Origin: Paraferrimonas sp. SM1919 | Lineage (GTDB): Bacteria > Pseudomonadota > Gammaproteobacteria > Enterobacterales > Shewanellaceae | Assembly: GCF_010993985.1 (NCBI RefSeq) | Contig: NZ_WINH01000007.1 | Location: 1 to 64,000 of the forward strand | Direction of reading: 5' to 3' | Length of the DNA: 64,000 nt | Shown: one piece after another, positions 34,593 to 42,571 of the stretch | How positions within the stretch are numbered: the first letter of the stretch is position 1 | How the letters are laid out: every line of letters starts with the position of its first letter | Made by a program: the position numbers and the translations under genes | The notes under the pieces: generated by a model | Told to the model about the DNA's origin: nothing | Databases searched by the model: none | The model's input: the letters and a program-made list of their open reading frames with translations, nothing else

Positions 34593-34618
34593 GGCCAAGT
34601 GTTCAACTTGGCCTTTTT
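34593..34618 (+). terminator. Hairpin terminator between guaB and guaA
   Basis: GGCCAAGT and ACTTGGCC with a five-base loop are followed by T5. Placed inside the operon, it probably reduces read-through into guaA. Confidence 0.7.
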
Positions 34619-34644
34619 CGAAGCATATTTATTAAGAGAAGATC

Positions 34645-36198
34645 ATGAGCAACATCCACGATCAACGTATCCTTATCCTAGATTTTGGCTCTCAGTATAC
34701 CCAGCTGATTGCTCGCCGCATCCGCGAAATCGGTGTTTATTGCGAACTATGGGCTTGGGATGTATCTGAAGAACAGATTAAAGGCTTTAACCCTAATGGA
34801 ATTATCTTGGCGGGTGGTCCAGAAAGCGTTACTGAGGATAACTCTCCCCGAGCTCCAGAATATGTGTTTAACGCTGGCGTGCCTGTATTAGGCATTTGCT
34901 ACGGCATGCAAACCATGTCAGAGCAGCTAGGTGGTAAAGTTATTAAAGGCGAAGGTGAAGGTGAATTTGGTTATGCCAATGTTGCCCTAACGGCTGAATC
35001 TAAGCTGTTTGCCAACTTAGGTAACCAGCTTGATGTTTGGATGAGTCACGGCGATAAAGTATCAAAAATTCCTGAGAACTTTACTGGCCTTGGCAACACT
35101 GATACCTGTCAGTTTGCGGCGATGTCTGACGAAGCTCGTAACTTTTATGGAGTGCAGTTCCATCCTGAAGTGACTCACACCAAAATGGGTAAAGAAATAC
35201 TTACCAACTTCGCCCTAAACATCTGTGGCCTTGAGTCAACTTGGAAGCCAAGCTCAATTATTGATGATGCGATTGCCCGTATTAAAGAGCAAGTGGGCGA
35301 TGACGAAGTGGTACTAGGTTTATCAGGTGGTGTTGATTCATCGGTAACCGCATTATTACTGCATCGCGCTATTGGTGATAAACTGACTTGTGTATTCGTT
35401 GATAACGGTTTACTGCGCTTAAACGAAGGCGAGCAGGTAATGGAAATGTTCAGTGAAGGCTTCGGCTTGAACATTGTTCATGTGCAAGCTGAAGATAGAT
35501 TCCTAGATCGCCTAAAAGGCGAGAATGATCCTGAAGCTAAGCGTAAGATCATTGGCCATGTATTTGTTGAAATTTTCGATGAAGAAGCTTCAAAGCTAGT
35601 GAATGCTAAGTGGCTAGCCCAAGGCACCATTTACCCAGATGTAATCGAGTCGGCAGGCTCGGCAACGGGTAAAGCCCATGTGATTAAGTCACACCATAAT
35701 GTTGGTGGTTTACCAGAAGATATGGAGCTTGGCCTTGTTGAGCCATTAAAAGAGCTGTTTAAAGACGAAGTACGTCGCGTTGGCCTAGAGCTAGGTTTGC
35801 CGTATGACATGCTTTACCGTCACCCGTTCCCAGGCCCAGGCCTTGGGGTACGTGTACTGGGTGAAGTGAAGAAGGAATACTGTGACTTACTGCGTCGTGC
35901 CGATGCCATCTTTATTGAAGAGTTGCATAAAGCCGACCTTTACCACAAGGTATCTCAAGCCTTTACGGTATTTTTACCAGTACGTTCGGTTGGGGTGATG
36001 GGCGATGGTCGCAAATACGATTGGGTGGTGAGTCTGCGTGCGGTAGAGACCATTGACTTTATGACGGCCCATTGGGCGCACCTGCCGTATGATTTCTTAG
36101 GCAATGTGTCGAATCGCATTATTAATGAAATCGACGGTATTAGCCGCGTGGTTTACGATATTTCGGGCAAGCCTCCCGCCACTATCGAATGGGAATAA
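34645..36198 (+). CDS. guaA: GMP synthase (glutamine-hydrolysing)
   Basis: This enzyme converts XMP to GMP with ATP and glutamine. The class I amidotransferase domain (about 1-200) has C85 in GICYGMQ and the FHPEVTH His/Glu pair. The ATP-pyrophosphatase domain has LSGGVDSS, and the C-terminal dimerisation domain ends KPPATIEWE. The length of 517 aa compares with 525 in E. coli. AGAGAAG precedes the ATG. Confidence 0.98.
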   Translation: MSNIHDQRILILDFGSQYTQLIARRIREIGVYCELWAWDVSEEQIKGFNPNGIILAGGPESVTEDNSPRAPEYVFNAGVPVLGICYGMQTMSEQLGGKVIKGEGEGEFGYANVALTAESKLFANLGNQLDVWMSHGDKVSKIPENFTGLGNTDTCQFAAMSDEARNFYGVQFHPEVTHTKMGKEILTNFALNICGLESTWKPSSIIDDAIARIKEQVGDDEVVLGLSGGVDSSVTALLLHRAIGDKLTCVFVDNGLLRLNEGEQVMEMFSEGFGLNIVHVQAEDRFLDRLKGENDPEAKRKIIGHVFVEIFDEEASKLVNAKWLAQGTIYPDVIESAGSATGKAHVIKSHHNVGGLPEDMELGLVEPLKELFKDEVRRVGLELGLPYDMLYRHPFPGPGLGVRVLGEVKKEYCDLLRRADAIFIEELHKADLYHKVSQAFTVFLPVRSVGVMGDGRKYDWVVSLRAVETIDFMTAHWAHLPYDFLGNVSNRIINEIDGISRVVYDISGKPPATIEWE

Positions 36199-36200
36199 TT

Positions 36201-36305
36201 TCTGCTTCGCCTAGTTCAAGATAACTGCGTTGCTGCTAATTTTCACCCCAGTCACTTAGCGAACTAAGCTCCTGGGGCTGAAAATTCTTGCGGCCTTGTT
36301 CTCTT
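36201..36305. repeat. Intergenic hairpin repeat, copy 1
   Basis: A long imperfect hairpin is built from TTTTCACCCCAG, CTTAG/CTAAG and CTGGGGCTGAAAA, preceded by GCCTAGTT and AACTGCGTT and followed by GCCTTGTT. It resembles the second copy at 36360 in flanks and layout. Confidence 0.7.
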
Positions 36306-36359
36306 TTCCTAGAGCTTGCAGAAAAACTATACTGCGTTAACTTCGCAATGCTTGTAGAA

Positions 36360-36475
36360 AAATTCTGCTGCGCCTAGTTTGACCTAACTGCGTTATCTGC
36401 AAAAGCCGACCCGAGTCACATAGGCAAGCTATGCTCCCCGGGCTCGTTTTTCTCAGTGCCTTGTTATCACTTTGC
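36360..36475. repeat. Intergenic hairpin repeat, copy 2
   Basis: This copy has the same frame as copy 1 (GCGCCTAGTT, AACTGCGTTATCTG, a hairpin, then GTGCCTTGTTATC). The stem sequence has changed, AAAGCCGACCCGAG against CCCGGGCTCG, while pairing is kept, which suggests selection for structure. The 340-base gap after guaA holds these two copies and a terminator and no gene. Confidence 0.65.
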
Positions 36476-36499
36476 AAGGCTTGCAAAGACACCTTAATT

Positions 36500-36524
36500 A
36501 AGCCGAGCACTGCTCGGCTTTTTT
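36500..36524 (+). terminator. Terminator upstream of the DUF4328 gene end
   Basis: AAGCCGAGCA and TGCTCGGCTT form the stem with a one-base centre, followed by T4. It is oriented to end the gua operon. Confidence 0.75.
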
Positions 36525-36538
36525 GGTTTGTAGGCCCC

Positions 36539-37234
36539 TTATTTAGAGGCGTAATAAATTGGAATATTATTCTCTGTGTTAGGTTGTAGTCGTTGCTGCA
36601 TTTCTGAAATGTTTTTGACTACTTGCATTAATGCGATGGCTAATAAAATATCAATGACATCACTAATATGGTTAATAATGTTTAACATTATAAACTGCTC
36701 TATTTCTTCCGCTCTGTTGGCGAGTCTGAATATGACCTGCCCTAGTGCATTTCCAACTAACCAGAGTGTCCACCAAATGGATAATAAACCTGGTGTAGAT
36801 TGATTTTGCCAGTCTGCAGGTGACTGACTGGCTTGCCACAATTGCTTCATTGCTTGGTAGGGCTTCCAAAGTGATAAAATTGGAATAAAGAAATAACCCA
36901 CCGACCAACCCGGAGTATATTCAAGGTTTTCAGCACCTAGCTCTCTTACATTTTGGTTAGCGAGATATATCCATCTTAAAATCATTGTCCCAGTAATAAT
37001 AAATGTAATGAGATAAATACCCCCTGCTATTTGCTGTCGATTATCACTGGCAGTGGCCTCGGCCTCGGCGAGTTCCTGTGAAAGGTAAGCCCCATGTTGG
37101 AAATCATCTAATAATTTATATTCAAGGTTATTGGAGATAATAGAAAAAATGGCCACAACTATCTGCGTGATTAAGGCGATTTTTATTAGTTTTGTAAAAG
37201 TATAAAACTTAGTATTTGTTGTATAAGTGTTCAA
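36539..37234 (-). CDS. DUF4328 domain membrane protein
   Basis: This protein of about 231 aa has four hydrophobic segments. The conserved block LRWIYLANQNVRELGAENLEYTPG, then FFIPILSLWKPYQAMKQLWQAS, identifies DUF4328, a membrane family of unknown function. I chose a TTG at 37234 preceded by AAGGAAA; the frame is open upstream to another TTG at 37291 without a ribosome-binding site. It is monocistronic. Confidence 0.75.
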   Translation of the reverse strand: MNTYTTNTKFYTFTKLIKIALITQIVVAIFSIISNNLEYKLLDDFQHGAYLSQELAEAEATASDNRQQIAGGIYLITFIITGTMILRWIYLANQNVRELGAENLEYTPGWSVGYFFIPILSLWKPYQAMKQLWQASQSPADWQNQSTPGLLSIWWTLWLVGNALGQVIFRLANRAEEIEQFIMLNIINHISDVIDILLAIALMQVVKNISEMQQRLQPNTENNIPIYYASK

Positions 37235-37360
37235 TGTGCTTTCCTTAGCAAACAATGCAGATTTAGAATTTATCAGCTTATAAACGATCAAGCATCATTT
37301 TAAAGTCAAAAATAAATCGGCTATCATAAGTATATTAACTTGTTGATTTAAAAAATACAT

Positions 37361-39310
37361 ATGAAAAAAATAATCTTACTTTTGTTGGCGGCTGTGGCTA
37401 TTGGAATTGCCGCGGCTTTGGCGCTGGTGGCAGCGGTCGATCCTAACGATTATAAACAACAGCTATCTGAGCAAGCGGAGCAAAACTCTGGTTACCAGCT
37501 GGATATGCCTGGCAATATTGATTGGCAACTGTTTCCGAGCATTGGTTTAAATCTTGGTGAGACCATTATCTACGCCCCAGAGACTAAGTCGCAGCCAGTG
37601 GCACAGCTTGAGAGCGTTGAATTAGAGTTGTCATTAGCGGCGCTTTTGCAGGGCCAGTTAGAGGTTGATCTTATTCGAGTTAATCGTCCACAGGTTAATC
37701 TAATAAAGCTCAAAGATGGAAGCAGCAACTTTATTGAGGAGCAGGGCGTTAACGTCACTGAGGCTGATGTTAATGTGGAAGTAGAAGTTGAGACTGAGCA
37801 ATCTCCGAACTCACTAAATTTAGATATTGCACTACTCGAGCTCAACGACGCCAGCTTTAGTTATATTGATGAAACCAAAGGGGTTAGCCAGCAAATAAGT
37901 GGCGTTCACTTTAGCTTGGCTAAGCAAGGCATGAGTCAGTGGCACCAATTTACATTTCGTTCCAACATTGTGGTTGATGAGTTAACCGCTCAAGTTGAAG
38001 CCTCTGGCTTGATGTTACCTGATCCTAAAAGCTTTGCCCTTTCAGATGTTAAGGGCAGCCTGCAAGCACAGTCTGCTGAACTTGATTTAAAACGTTTTGA
38101 ACTAGCCCTAGCTTCTTTTAACTTTAATGAAGTGGGTACTTTAAATATTCAAAGTGAGCTGGTGAGTGGGGAAAATGAAGTTGCGTTAAATGGTGAAATA
38201 CCGTTTTCCATTGATAAAGCGTTTTCTTCCTTTAAGGCGCAAAATAGTGTGCTAGATATCAAGCTAACCAATCCAAGTCTAGCTAACCCAAAGACACCAT
38301 TTTCTTTAAAGTTTGATGCTGATTATCTTATTAATGACGGTAAATTTAGTGCAGATGCACAATTTGAATCCCCTAAAGCAATCTATTCAAAACTTGAGGT
38401 AGAAGCGGATTTAGCCCAACAAAATTACCAATTCAATGTTGATTCAAACCTATTGGACTTAGATGCATTACTCCTTCAAAAGGAAGAGCCGGCCATTGAA
38501 ACTAAGGGTAAAGAAGATGATCAACAACCCCTTGATTTAAGCTCATTAGAATCTTTTACCATTAACGCTAGTTTGAATTTAGCAAACATAAAAGCACAAG
38601 GTTGGATGATCGATAGTCTTTCTGGTAAAGCTCAGCTTTATAAAGGAATGCTATCCATGCCGCGCTTTATAGCCAAACTTTATGATGGCAATGTAAGTTT
38701 TGATGCGCAGTTGGCACTGGCGACGCCGAACGCAGGTCATAAGGCAAACTTAACCATTGAGAGCTTAAACCTAGCGCCAATAAGTTATCAATTAGCGGCC
38801 CAAGAGGTTGTTAAATCAAGCTTAAATAGCCAGCTTAAACTTACCACTAAGGGCTTAGATAAAGACAGTTTACTGAACTCATTAAATGGTGATGGTCAGC
38901 TTAAATTAACAAAAGGCAGTATCGAAGGTGGTAAGGTGGGTGAACAATTACTCAGTGCTTATCAATCCTTAGCTAAACCTAAGCAGTTGCCAGCTAACCG
39001 TCTCAACTTTGATAACATGTCAGCCTCAGTGAAGTTTGTCGATGGTAAAGCGGTGGTTTCTCAAACGCGAATGACGGGTAATGAAGTCGATGCGACAGCC
39101 GATGGTTGGTATCAGCTCGTTTCTGGTGAATTTGATATGAATATAGCCGCGACTGAGAAACACAACAACTCGACATTACCAGTACGTTTATATGGCACTA
39201 CGGATGATATTCAATACGAATTAAAGCTTGAACAGTACTTACAAGATCGCGCTAAGCAAGAAATTGAAAATCGCTTAAAAGACAGGTTGAAAGGTTTGTT
39301 TGGAGGCTAG
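37361..39310 (+). CDS. AsmA family protein
   Basis: This is a 649-aa protein with an N-terminal membrane anchor (residues 3-25) and a large periplasmic part. The opening VDPNDYKQQLSEQAEQNSGYQL and GNIDWQLFPSIGLNLGETIIY is the AsmA signature, and the C-terminal QLKLTKGSIEGGKVGEQLLSAYQ is typical. AsmA-like proteins are now linked to phospholipid movement between the inner and outer membranes. It stands alone and ends at a strong terminator. Confidence 0.92.
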   Translation: MKKIILLLLAAVAIGIAAALALVAAVDPNDYKQQLSEQAEQNSGYQLDMPGNIDWQLFPSIGLNLGETIIYAPETKSQPVAQLESVELELSLAALLQGQLEVDLIRVNRPQVNLIKLKDGSSNFIEEQGVNVTEADVNVEVEVETEQSPNSLNLDIALLELNDASFSYIDETKGVSQQISGVHFSLAKQGMSQWHQFTFRSNIVVDELTAQVEASGLMLPDPKSFALSDVKGSLQAQSAELDLKRFELALASFNFNEVGTLNIQSELVSGENEVALNGEIPFSIDKAFSSFKAQNSVLDIKLTNPSLANPKTPFSLKFDADYLINDGKFSADAQFESPKAIYSKLEVEADLAQQNYQFNVDSNLLDLDALLLQKEEPAIETKGKEDDQQPLDLSSLESFTINASLNLANIKAQGWMIDSLSGKAQLYKGMLSMPRFIAKLYDGNVSFDAQLALATPNAGHKANLTIESLNLAPISYQLAAQEVVKSSLNSQLKLTTKGLDKDSLLNSLNGDGQLKLTKGSIEGGKVGEQLLSAYQSLAKPKQLPANRLNFDNMSASVKFVDGKAVVSQTRMTGNEVDATADGWYQLVSGEFDMNIAATEKHNNSTLPVRLYGTTDDIQYELKLEQYLQDRAKQEIENRLKDRLKGLFGG

Positions 39311-39330
39311 GGCGCTACACTTTATGAACT

Positions 39331-39370
39331 GCCCCCCAATAGTTGGATAGCAATTATTGGGGGCTTTTTT
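39331..39370 (+). terminator. Terminator after the asmA-like gene
   Basis: GCCCCCCAATAGTTG and CAATTATTGGGGGC form a long stem with one or two mismatches, followed by T6. Confidence 0.85.
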
Positions 39371-39372
39371 AT

Positions 39373-39505
39373 GTATAAGCATAAACAAGCATTTAAAATA
39401 ACAGGGATGTAGCTTTATGCATCGAGCGGAGTTCGAGTTCGCCTTCTCGAAAAATAAAAAATTTAGATATAAAAAAACCTCTTAAAAGAAGAGGTTTCTT
39501 ATAAA
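39373..39505 (-). repeat. Diverged outer unit of the tRNA-Phe-linked repeat
   Basis: This shares the layout of the 174-bp units (ATAACAGGGATGTA, CGAGCGGAGTTCGAG and a hairpin with A/T runs at 39471-39502, TTATAAA) but with different stem sequences. It appears to be an older copy at the far end of the array. Confidence 0.6.
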
Positions 39506-40027
39506 TGGTGCCTCGAGGCGGACAAAATAACAGGGAAGTTATTTTGTAGAGCTATGCTCCCCGGAGGGTAAAGTACAGGGATGTACTTTATAAATCGAAC
39601 GAAGTTCGATGCCGCCTACTTAACAGCAGCGCTATATAGCAAAAAAGCCCGATATATAAATACCGGGCTTTCTTATAAATGGTGCCTCGAGGCGGACAAA
39701 ATAACAGGGAAGATATTTTGTAGAGCTAAGCTCCCCGTAGGGTAAAGTACAAGGATGTACTTTATAAATCGAACGAAGTTCGATGTCGCCTACTTAACAG
39801 CAGCGCTATATAGCAAAAAAGCCCGATATATAAATACCGGGCTTTCTTATAAATGGTGCCTCGAGGCGGACAAAATAACAGGGAAGATATTTTGTAGAGC
39901 TAAGCTCCCCGTAGGGTAAAGTACAAGGATGTACTTTATAAATCGAACGAAGTTCGATGTCGCCTACTTAACAGCAGCGCTATATAGCAAAAAAGCCCGA
40001 TATATAAATACCGGGCTTTCTTATAAA
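39506..40027 (-). repeat. Three tandem 174-bp units carrying the tRNA-Phe 3' end
   Basis: Units begin at 39506, 39680 and 39854; each is exactly 174 bases and the last ends where the tRNA gene at 40028 begins. Units 2 and 3 are nearly identical and unit 1 differs at a few sites. In each, the first 16-17 bases (TGGTGCCTCGAGGCGG) equal the 3' end of tRNA-Phe including CCA. Several hairpins follow, among them ATCGAACGAAGTTCGAT and GTAC-based stems, and a rho-independent terminator in the tRNA direction. Confidence 0.93.
39989..40020 (-). terminator. Terminator downstream of tRNA-Phe
   Basis: On the minus strand AAAGCCCGG and CGGGCTTT pair around TATTTATATAT and are followed by T6, eight bases after the tRNA 3' end. 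The same hairpin recurs in each 174-bp unit. Confidence 0.85.
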
Positions 40028-40103
40028 TGGTGCCTCGAGGCGGAATCGAACCACCGACACGAGGATTTTCAATCCTCTGCTCTACCGACTGAGCTATCGA
40101 GGC
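40028..40103 (-). tRNA. tRNA-Phe (GAA), downstream copy
   Basis: This is a 76-base tRNA with encoded CCA. The acceptor GCCTCGA pairs with TCGAGGC, the D-loop is AGCTCAGTCGGTAGAGC, the anticodon stem-loop GAGGATTGAAAATCCTC carries anticodon GAA, and the T-arm is GGTTCGATTCC. It is identical in sequence to the copy at 40292. Confidence 0.97.
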
Positions 40104-40163
40104 ACAGCAATCTGTGCGCTTAGTTTCGGTTAACTAAGTTTGGAGTTTTAGGCTCCATTAATA

Positions 40164-40291
40164 TGGTGCCTCGAGGCGGACAAAATTGTATGGAACAATT
40201 TTGAGCATCCGAAGGATGGCCTTAAGGCAACCTACATGGATGTAGGTTCTAATCGAACGTTGTTCGATGACGCCACATCAATGTAATTGAA
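40164..40291 (-). repeat. tRNA-3'-end repeat unit between the two tRNA-Phe genes
   Basis: This 128-base unit starts with the same tRNA-Phe 3' end (TGGTGCCTCGAGGCGG). It has hairpins of the same style (ACAAAATTGT...ACAATTTTG, CCTACATGGATGTAGG, ATCGAACGTTGTTCGAT) but without the terminator of the 174-bp units. Confidence 0.85.
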
Positions 40292-40367
40292 TATGGTGCC
40301 TCGAGGCGGAATCGAACCACCGACACGAGGATTTTCAATCCTCTGCTCTACCGACTGAGCTATCGAG
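40292..40367 (-). tRNA. tRNA-Phe (GAA), upstream copy
   Basis: This is the same 76-base tRNA as at 40028. It is transcribed first on the minus strand and is probably co-transcribed with the second copy. Confidence 0.97.
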
Positions 40368-40715
40368 GCTTCAAGAAAAAGCTTTCACTTTTGTCTCTCA
40401 ACGGGGCGCTATTAAACTTGTTTTTGGGCTTAGGGTCAACCTGTTTTTCTGTTATCAGCCCTTTAATGAGTCTGATTGCTGCTTTTTTAGTTAATTGAGT
40501 GTAGGGAGGCTTGTAATTGGCAACAAAAATCCCCATATTTTTCTATGGTCAAGGATTGAACGGTTAAGCTTGGGAAGTATGAATTTTCATAAATAACCCA
40601 ATATGGGTTTGAATTTTAACTTAAGCTGTGGTGTTATCATTGCCAATATGCAAGCACTTTATTGATAGTGCATACTTAAATATAAAAGAATAATAAAGCC
40701 AAAGGATTATTAAAT
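40368..40715. other. Region between tRNA-Phe and sapC
   Basis: These 348 AT-rich bases have no credible gene. It must hold the tRNA-Phe promoter (minus strand, near 40380-40440) and the sapC promoter (plus strand). I could not assign boxes with confidence. AAAGGATTATTAAAT precedes the sapC start. Confidence 0.4.
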
Positions 40716-41438
40716 ATGTCAAGCTTAGCCCTGTTAGATAAAAACAAACATGCAGACGTACATCTAAACCCAATTACAGATTTTAAGCATGTTGAATTTC
40801 AACATATGGCTCCAGTTGTAGTGCATGAATTTCCAAATGCAGCAGCTGAGTTTCCAATTGTTTTCATTAAGCATGAAAACACAGGTGAATACCAACCTGT
40901 GGTAATGCTTGGCCTTAAGTCAAAACAAAACCTATACGCAGGTAAGTCTCAATGGCCGGGTATTTATGTACCTGCAGCAATTACTCATTACCCATTAGCA
41001 CTTGTGCCATCACAAGAAGATGAAAATAAACTGCTTGTTGCTATTGTTGAAGACTCAGACCTAGTAAGTAAAGAGTCAGGCCAGCGTCTATTTAACGAAG
41101 ATGGTACAGAGTCTGAAGCACTCGCTAAGCGTAAAGAAGCTCTTGTAACTCAATTCGAGTACACTCAAATTACTCGTGCTTTCTGTAAAACACTTGCTGA
41201 ACTTGATCTATTTAAGGCACAGGATTTTACTCTGGAAACCAATGGTGAGAAGCGTAATATTACTGGTATCAACATGATTGATGAGAAGAAGCTAAACGAA
41301 CTTTCAGATGAGCAATTTGCAGATCTACGTAAGCGCGGCTTCTTAGGTCCAATCTTTACTCAATTAGGTTCAATGCACCAAATGCATCGTCTAATTGCTA
41401 AGTCTATGGAAGCTGAAAAGGCAACTGCCGAAGCTTAA
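40716..41438 (+). CDS. SapC family protein
   Basis: This 240-aa soluble protein has the family pattern HMAPVVVHEFPNAAAEFPIVFIKH and VVMLGLKSKQNLY, with WPGIYVPAAITHYPLAL following. SapC proteins are common in Alteromonadales and Caulobacterales, often beside TonB receptors and tryptophan halogenases. Their role is not established. Two Oar-like receptors follow within 2 kb, which fits that habit. Confidence 0.88.
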   Translation: MSSLALLDKNKHADVHLNPITDFKHVEFQHMAPVVVHEFPNAAAEFPIVFIKHENTGEYQPVVMLGLKSKQNLYAGKSQWPGIYVPAAITHYPLALVPSQEDENKLLVAIVEDSDLVSKESGQRLFNEDGTESEALAKRKEALVTQFEYTQITRAFCKTLAELDLFKAQDFTLETNGEKRNITGINMIDEKKLNELSDEQFADLRKRGFLGPIFTQLGSMHQMHRLIAKSMEAEKATAEA

Positions 41439-41452
41439 TAGCAACAGTGACC

Positions 41453-41488
41453 AAAAAGGCCCAACCGTTTTCACTGTTGGGCCTTTTT
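41453..41488. terminator. Bidirectional terminator after sapC
   Basis: AAAAAGGCCCAAC and GTTGGGCCTTTTT form a 13-bp stem with a 10-base loop, between convergent genes. Confidence 0.85.
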
Positions 41489-41521
41489 AGTTTAGGCGCG
41501 ATAATAAACTTTTTTACAAAC

Positions 41522-42313
41522 CTACTTAAAGATTTGATTCAATTTATAAGCAATACGAACCCCAGCTTGCTTTAATCGAGTTTCAACAATTGGGGTGTTT
41601 CTATATACATAATTCCAGCCAGCTAAATGACCAGTTTGATCTTCATATCTTGGTTTATCAAAAACGTAGGCAGCATCGCGGGTCTCCTTTGATTCGTAAG
41701 CCCAACTCAGATAATTCCCCTTCTGCCAAGTTTCCAGTTCATTTTTTGTTACTGGTAAAAAGGCGCTATATTCGGTGTAACTGAGTTGCTTATGTTCGAT
41801 TAAATTTGAATCCCAAATTCGGTGTAGGTTGGTTTCTTCATTGAACCACTTTACTTTGACTTTATTTCCACCAAGGTCATGGCTATGACCCACATGCAAA
41901 GGTTGGTGTAAATCCCCTAAAAAATGGGTAAAAAAGGCCAGTGCTTGCCACTTTTGTTGGGGTGTTAACCGAGGGTCTTTAAGTTGGTTCTCGTAGCTTT
42001 TAAGTGCCGTTAATAGATCCCCTTGTGGGTTGCGCTGCATTTGTTCGATGGTGTTACCATCATCAATAGAAACATAATGCCAAGGTTTGGCATGATCCCA
42101 GTCAGGATTACTGCGCATTTCGTCTGGCCAAGTGGTCAGCCTAGCTAAAGGCATATCGCCAATGATTGCGGTAATTTGCTTTGTGGCCTCAGTGGATAGA
42201 TACTTTTGGGCAATGTCGCCCGTAATCCTATGCCCATTTTGCCCCCAGGCCGTAACGTCAGTAGAGCAGATGGATAGTGCTATAAGAGCAACTTTTGTTA
42301 TTGTGTTTGGCAT
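41522..42313 (-). CDS. S1/P1-type secreted nuclease
   Basis: A signal peptide ends at DVTA, leaving W23 (WGQNGHR) as the mature N-terminus. In this family the N-terminal Trp itself binds zinc, together with H28 and later residues in HAKPWHYVSID, FTHFLGDLHQPLHVGHSHDLGGN and HRIWDSNLI. The enzyme is a three-zinc, single-strand-preferring nuclease/3'-nucleotidase. In a marine bacterium it probably serves phosphate or nucleotide scavenging. It is monocistronic. Confidence 0.93.
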   Translation of the reverse strand: MPNTITKVALIALSICSTDVTAWGQNGHRITGDIAQKYLSTEATKQITAIIGDMPLARLTTWPDEMRSNPDWDHAKPWHYVSIDDGNTIEQMQRNPQGDLLTALKSYENQLKDPRLTPQQKWQALAFFTHFLGDLHQPLHVGHSHDLGGNKVKVKWFNEETNLHRIWDSNLIEHKQLSYTEYSAFLPVTKNELETWQKGNYLSWAYESKETRDAAYVFDKPRYEDQTGHLAGWNYVYRNTPIVETRLKQAGVRIAYKLNQIFK

Positions 42314-42571
42314 TATGCTTCCTAAAACATGTATTTGCAGCTGAATAACCTAATAATAAGACAATAACTTAATAAAATTCTAGATAAATCATAATTCTAG
42401 TAATGGTTAGAAGGGTAGTGTAATGCACTAGAAAAATTCATTTATCACAGGTATGAGTTATAAATGCTGCGTGTATGTAAATTTTTATTCTAATCTCTGT
42501 AAATAAAATGTAACCTTGCATAAGGTAAAATACTACCTCAAAAAAATACATTTCACTTTACAGGGAAGACT

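Noticed and set aside
39506..40027. Possible CRISPR array because of regular 174-bp periodicity
   Set aside because: The whole unit repeats with no unique spacers, and there are no cas genes; it is a tandem duplication tied to a tRNA end.
39929..40123. A 64-residue plus-strand frame over the tRNA-Phe gene
   Set aside because: It runs antisense through the repeat unit and the tRNA; the same repeat sequence recurs in tandem and the protein has no features of a real gene.
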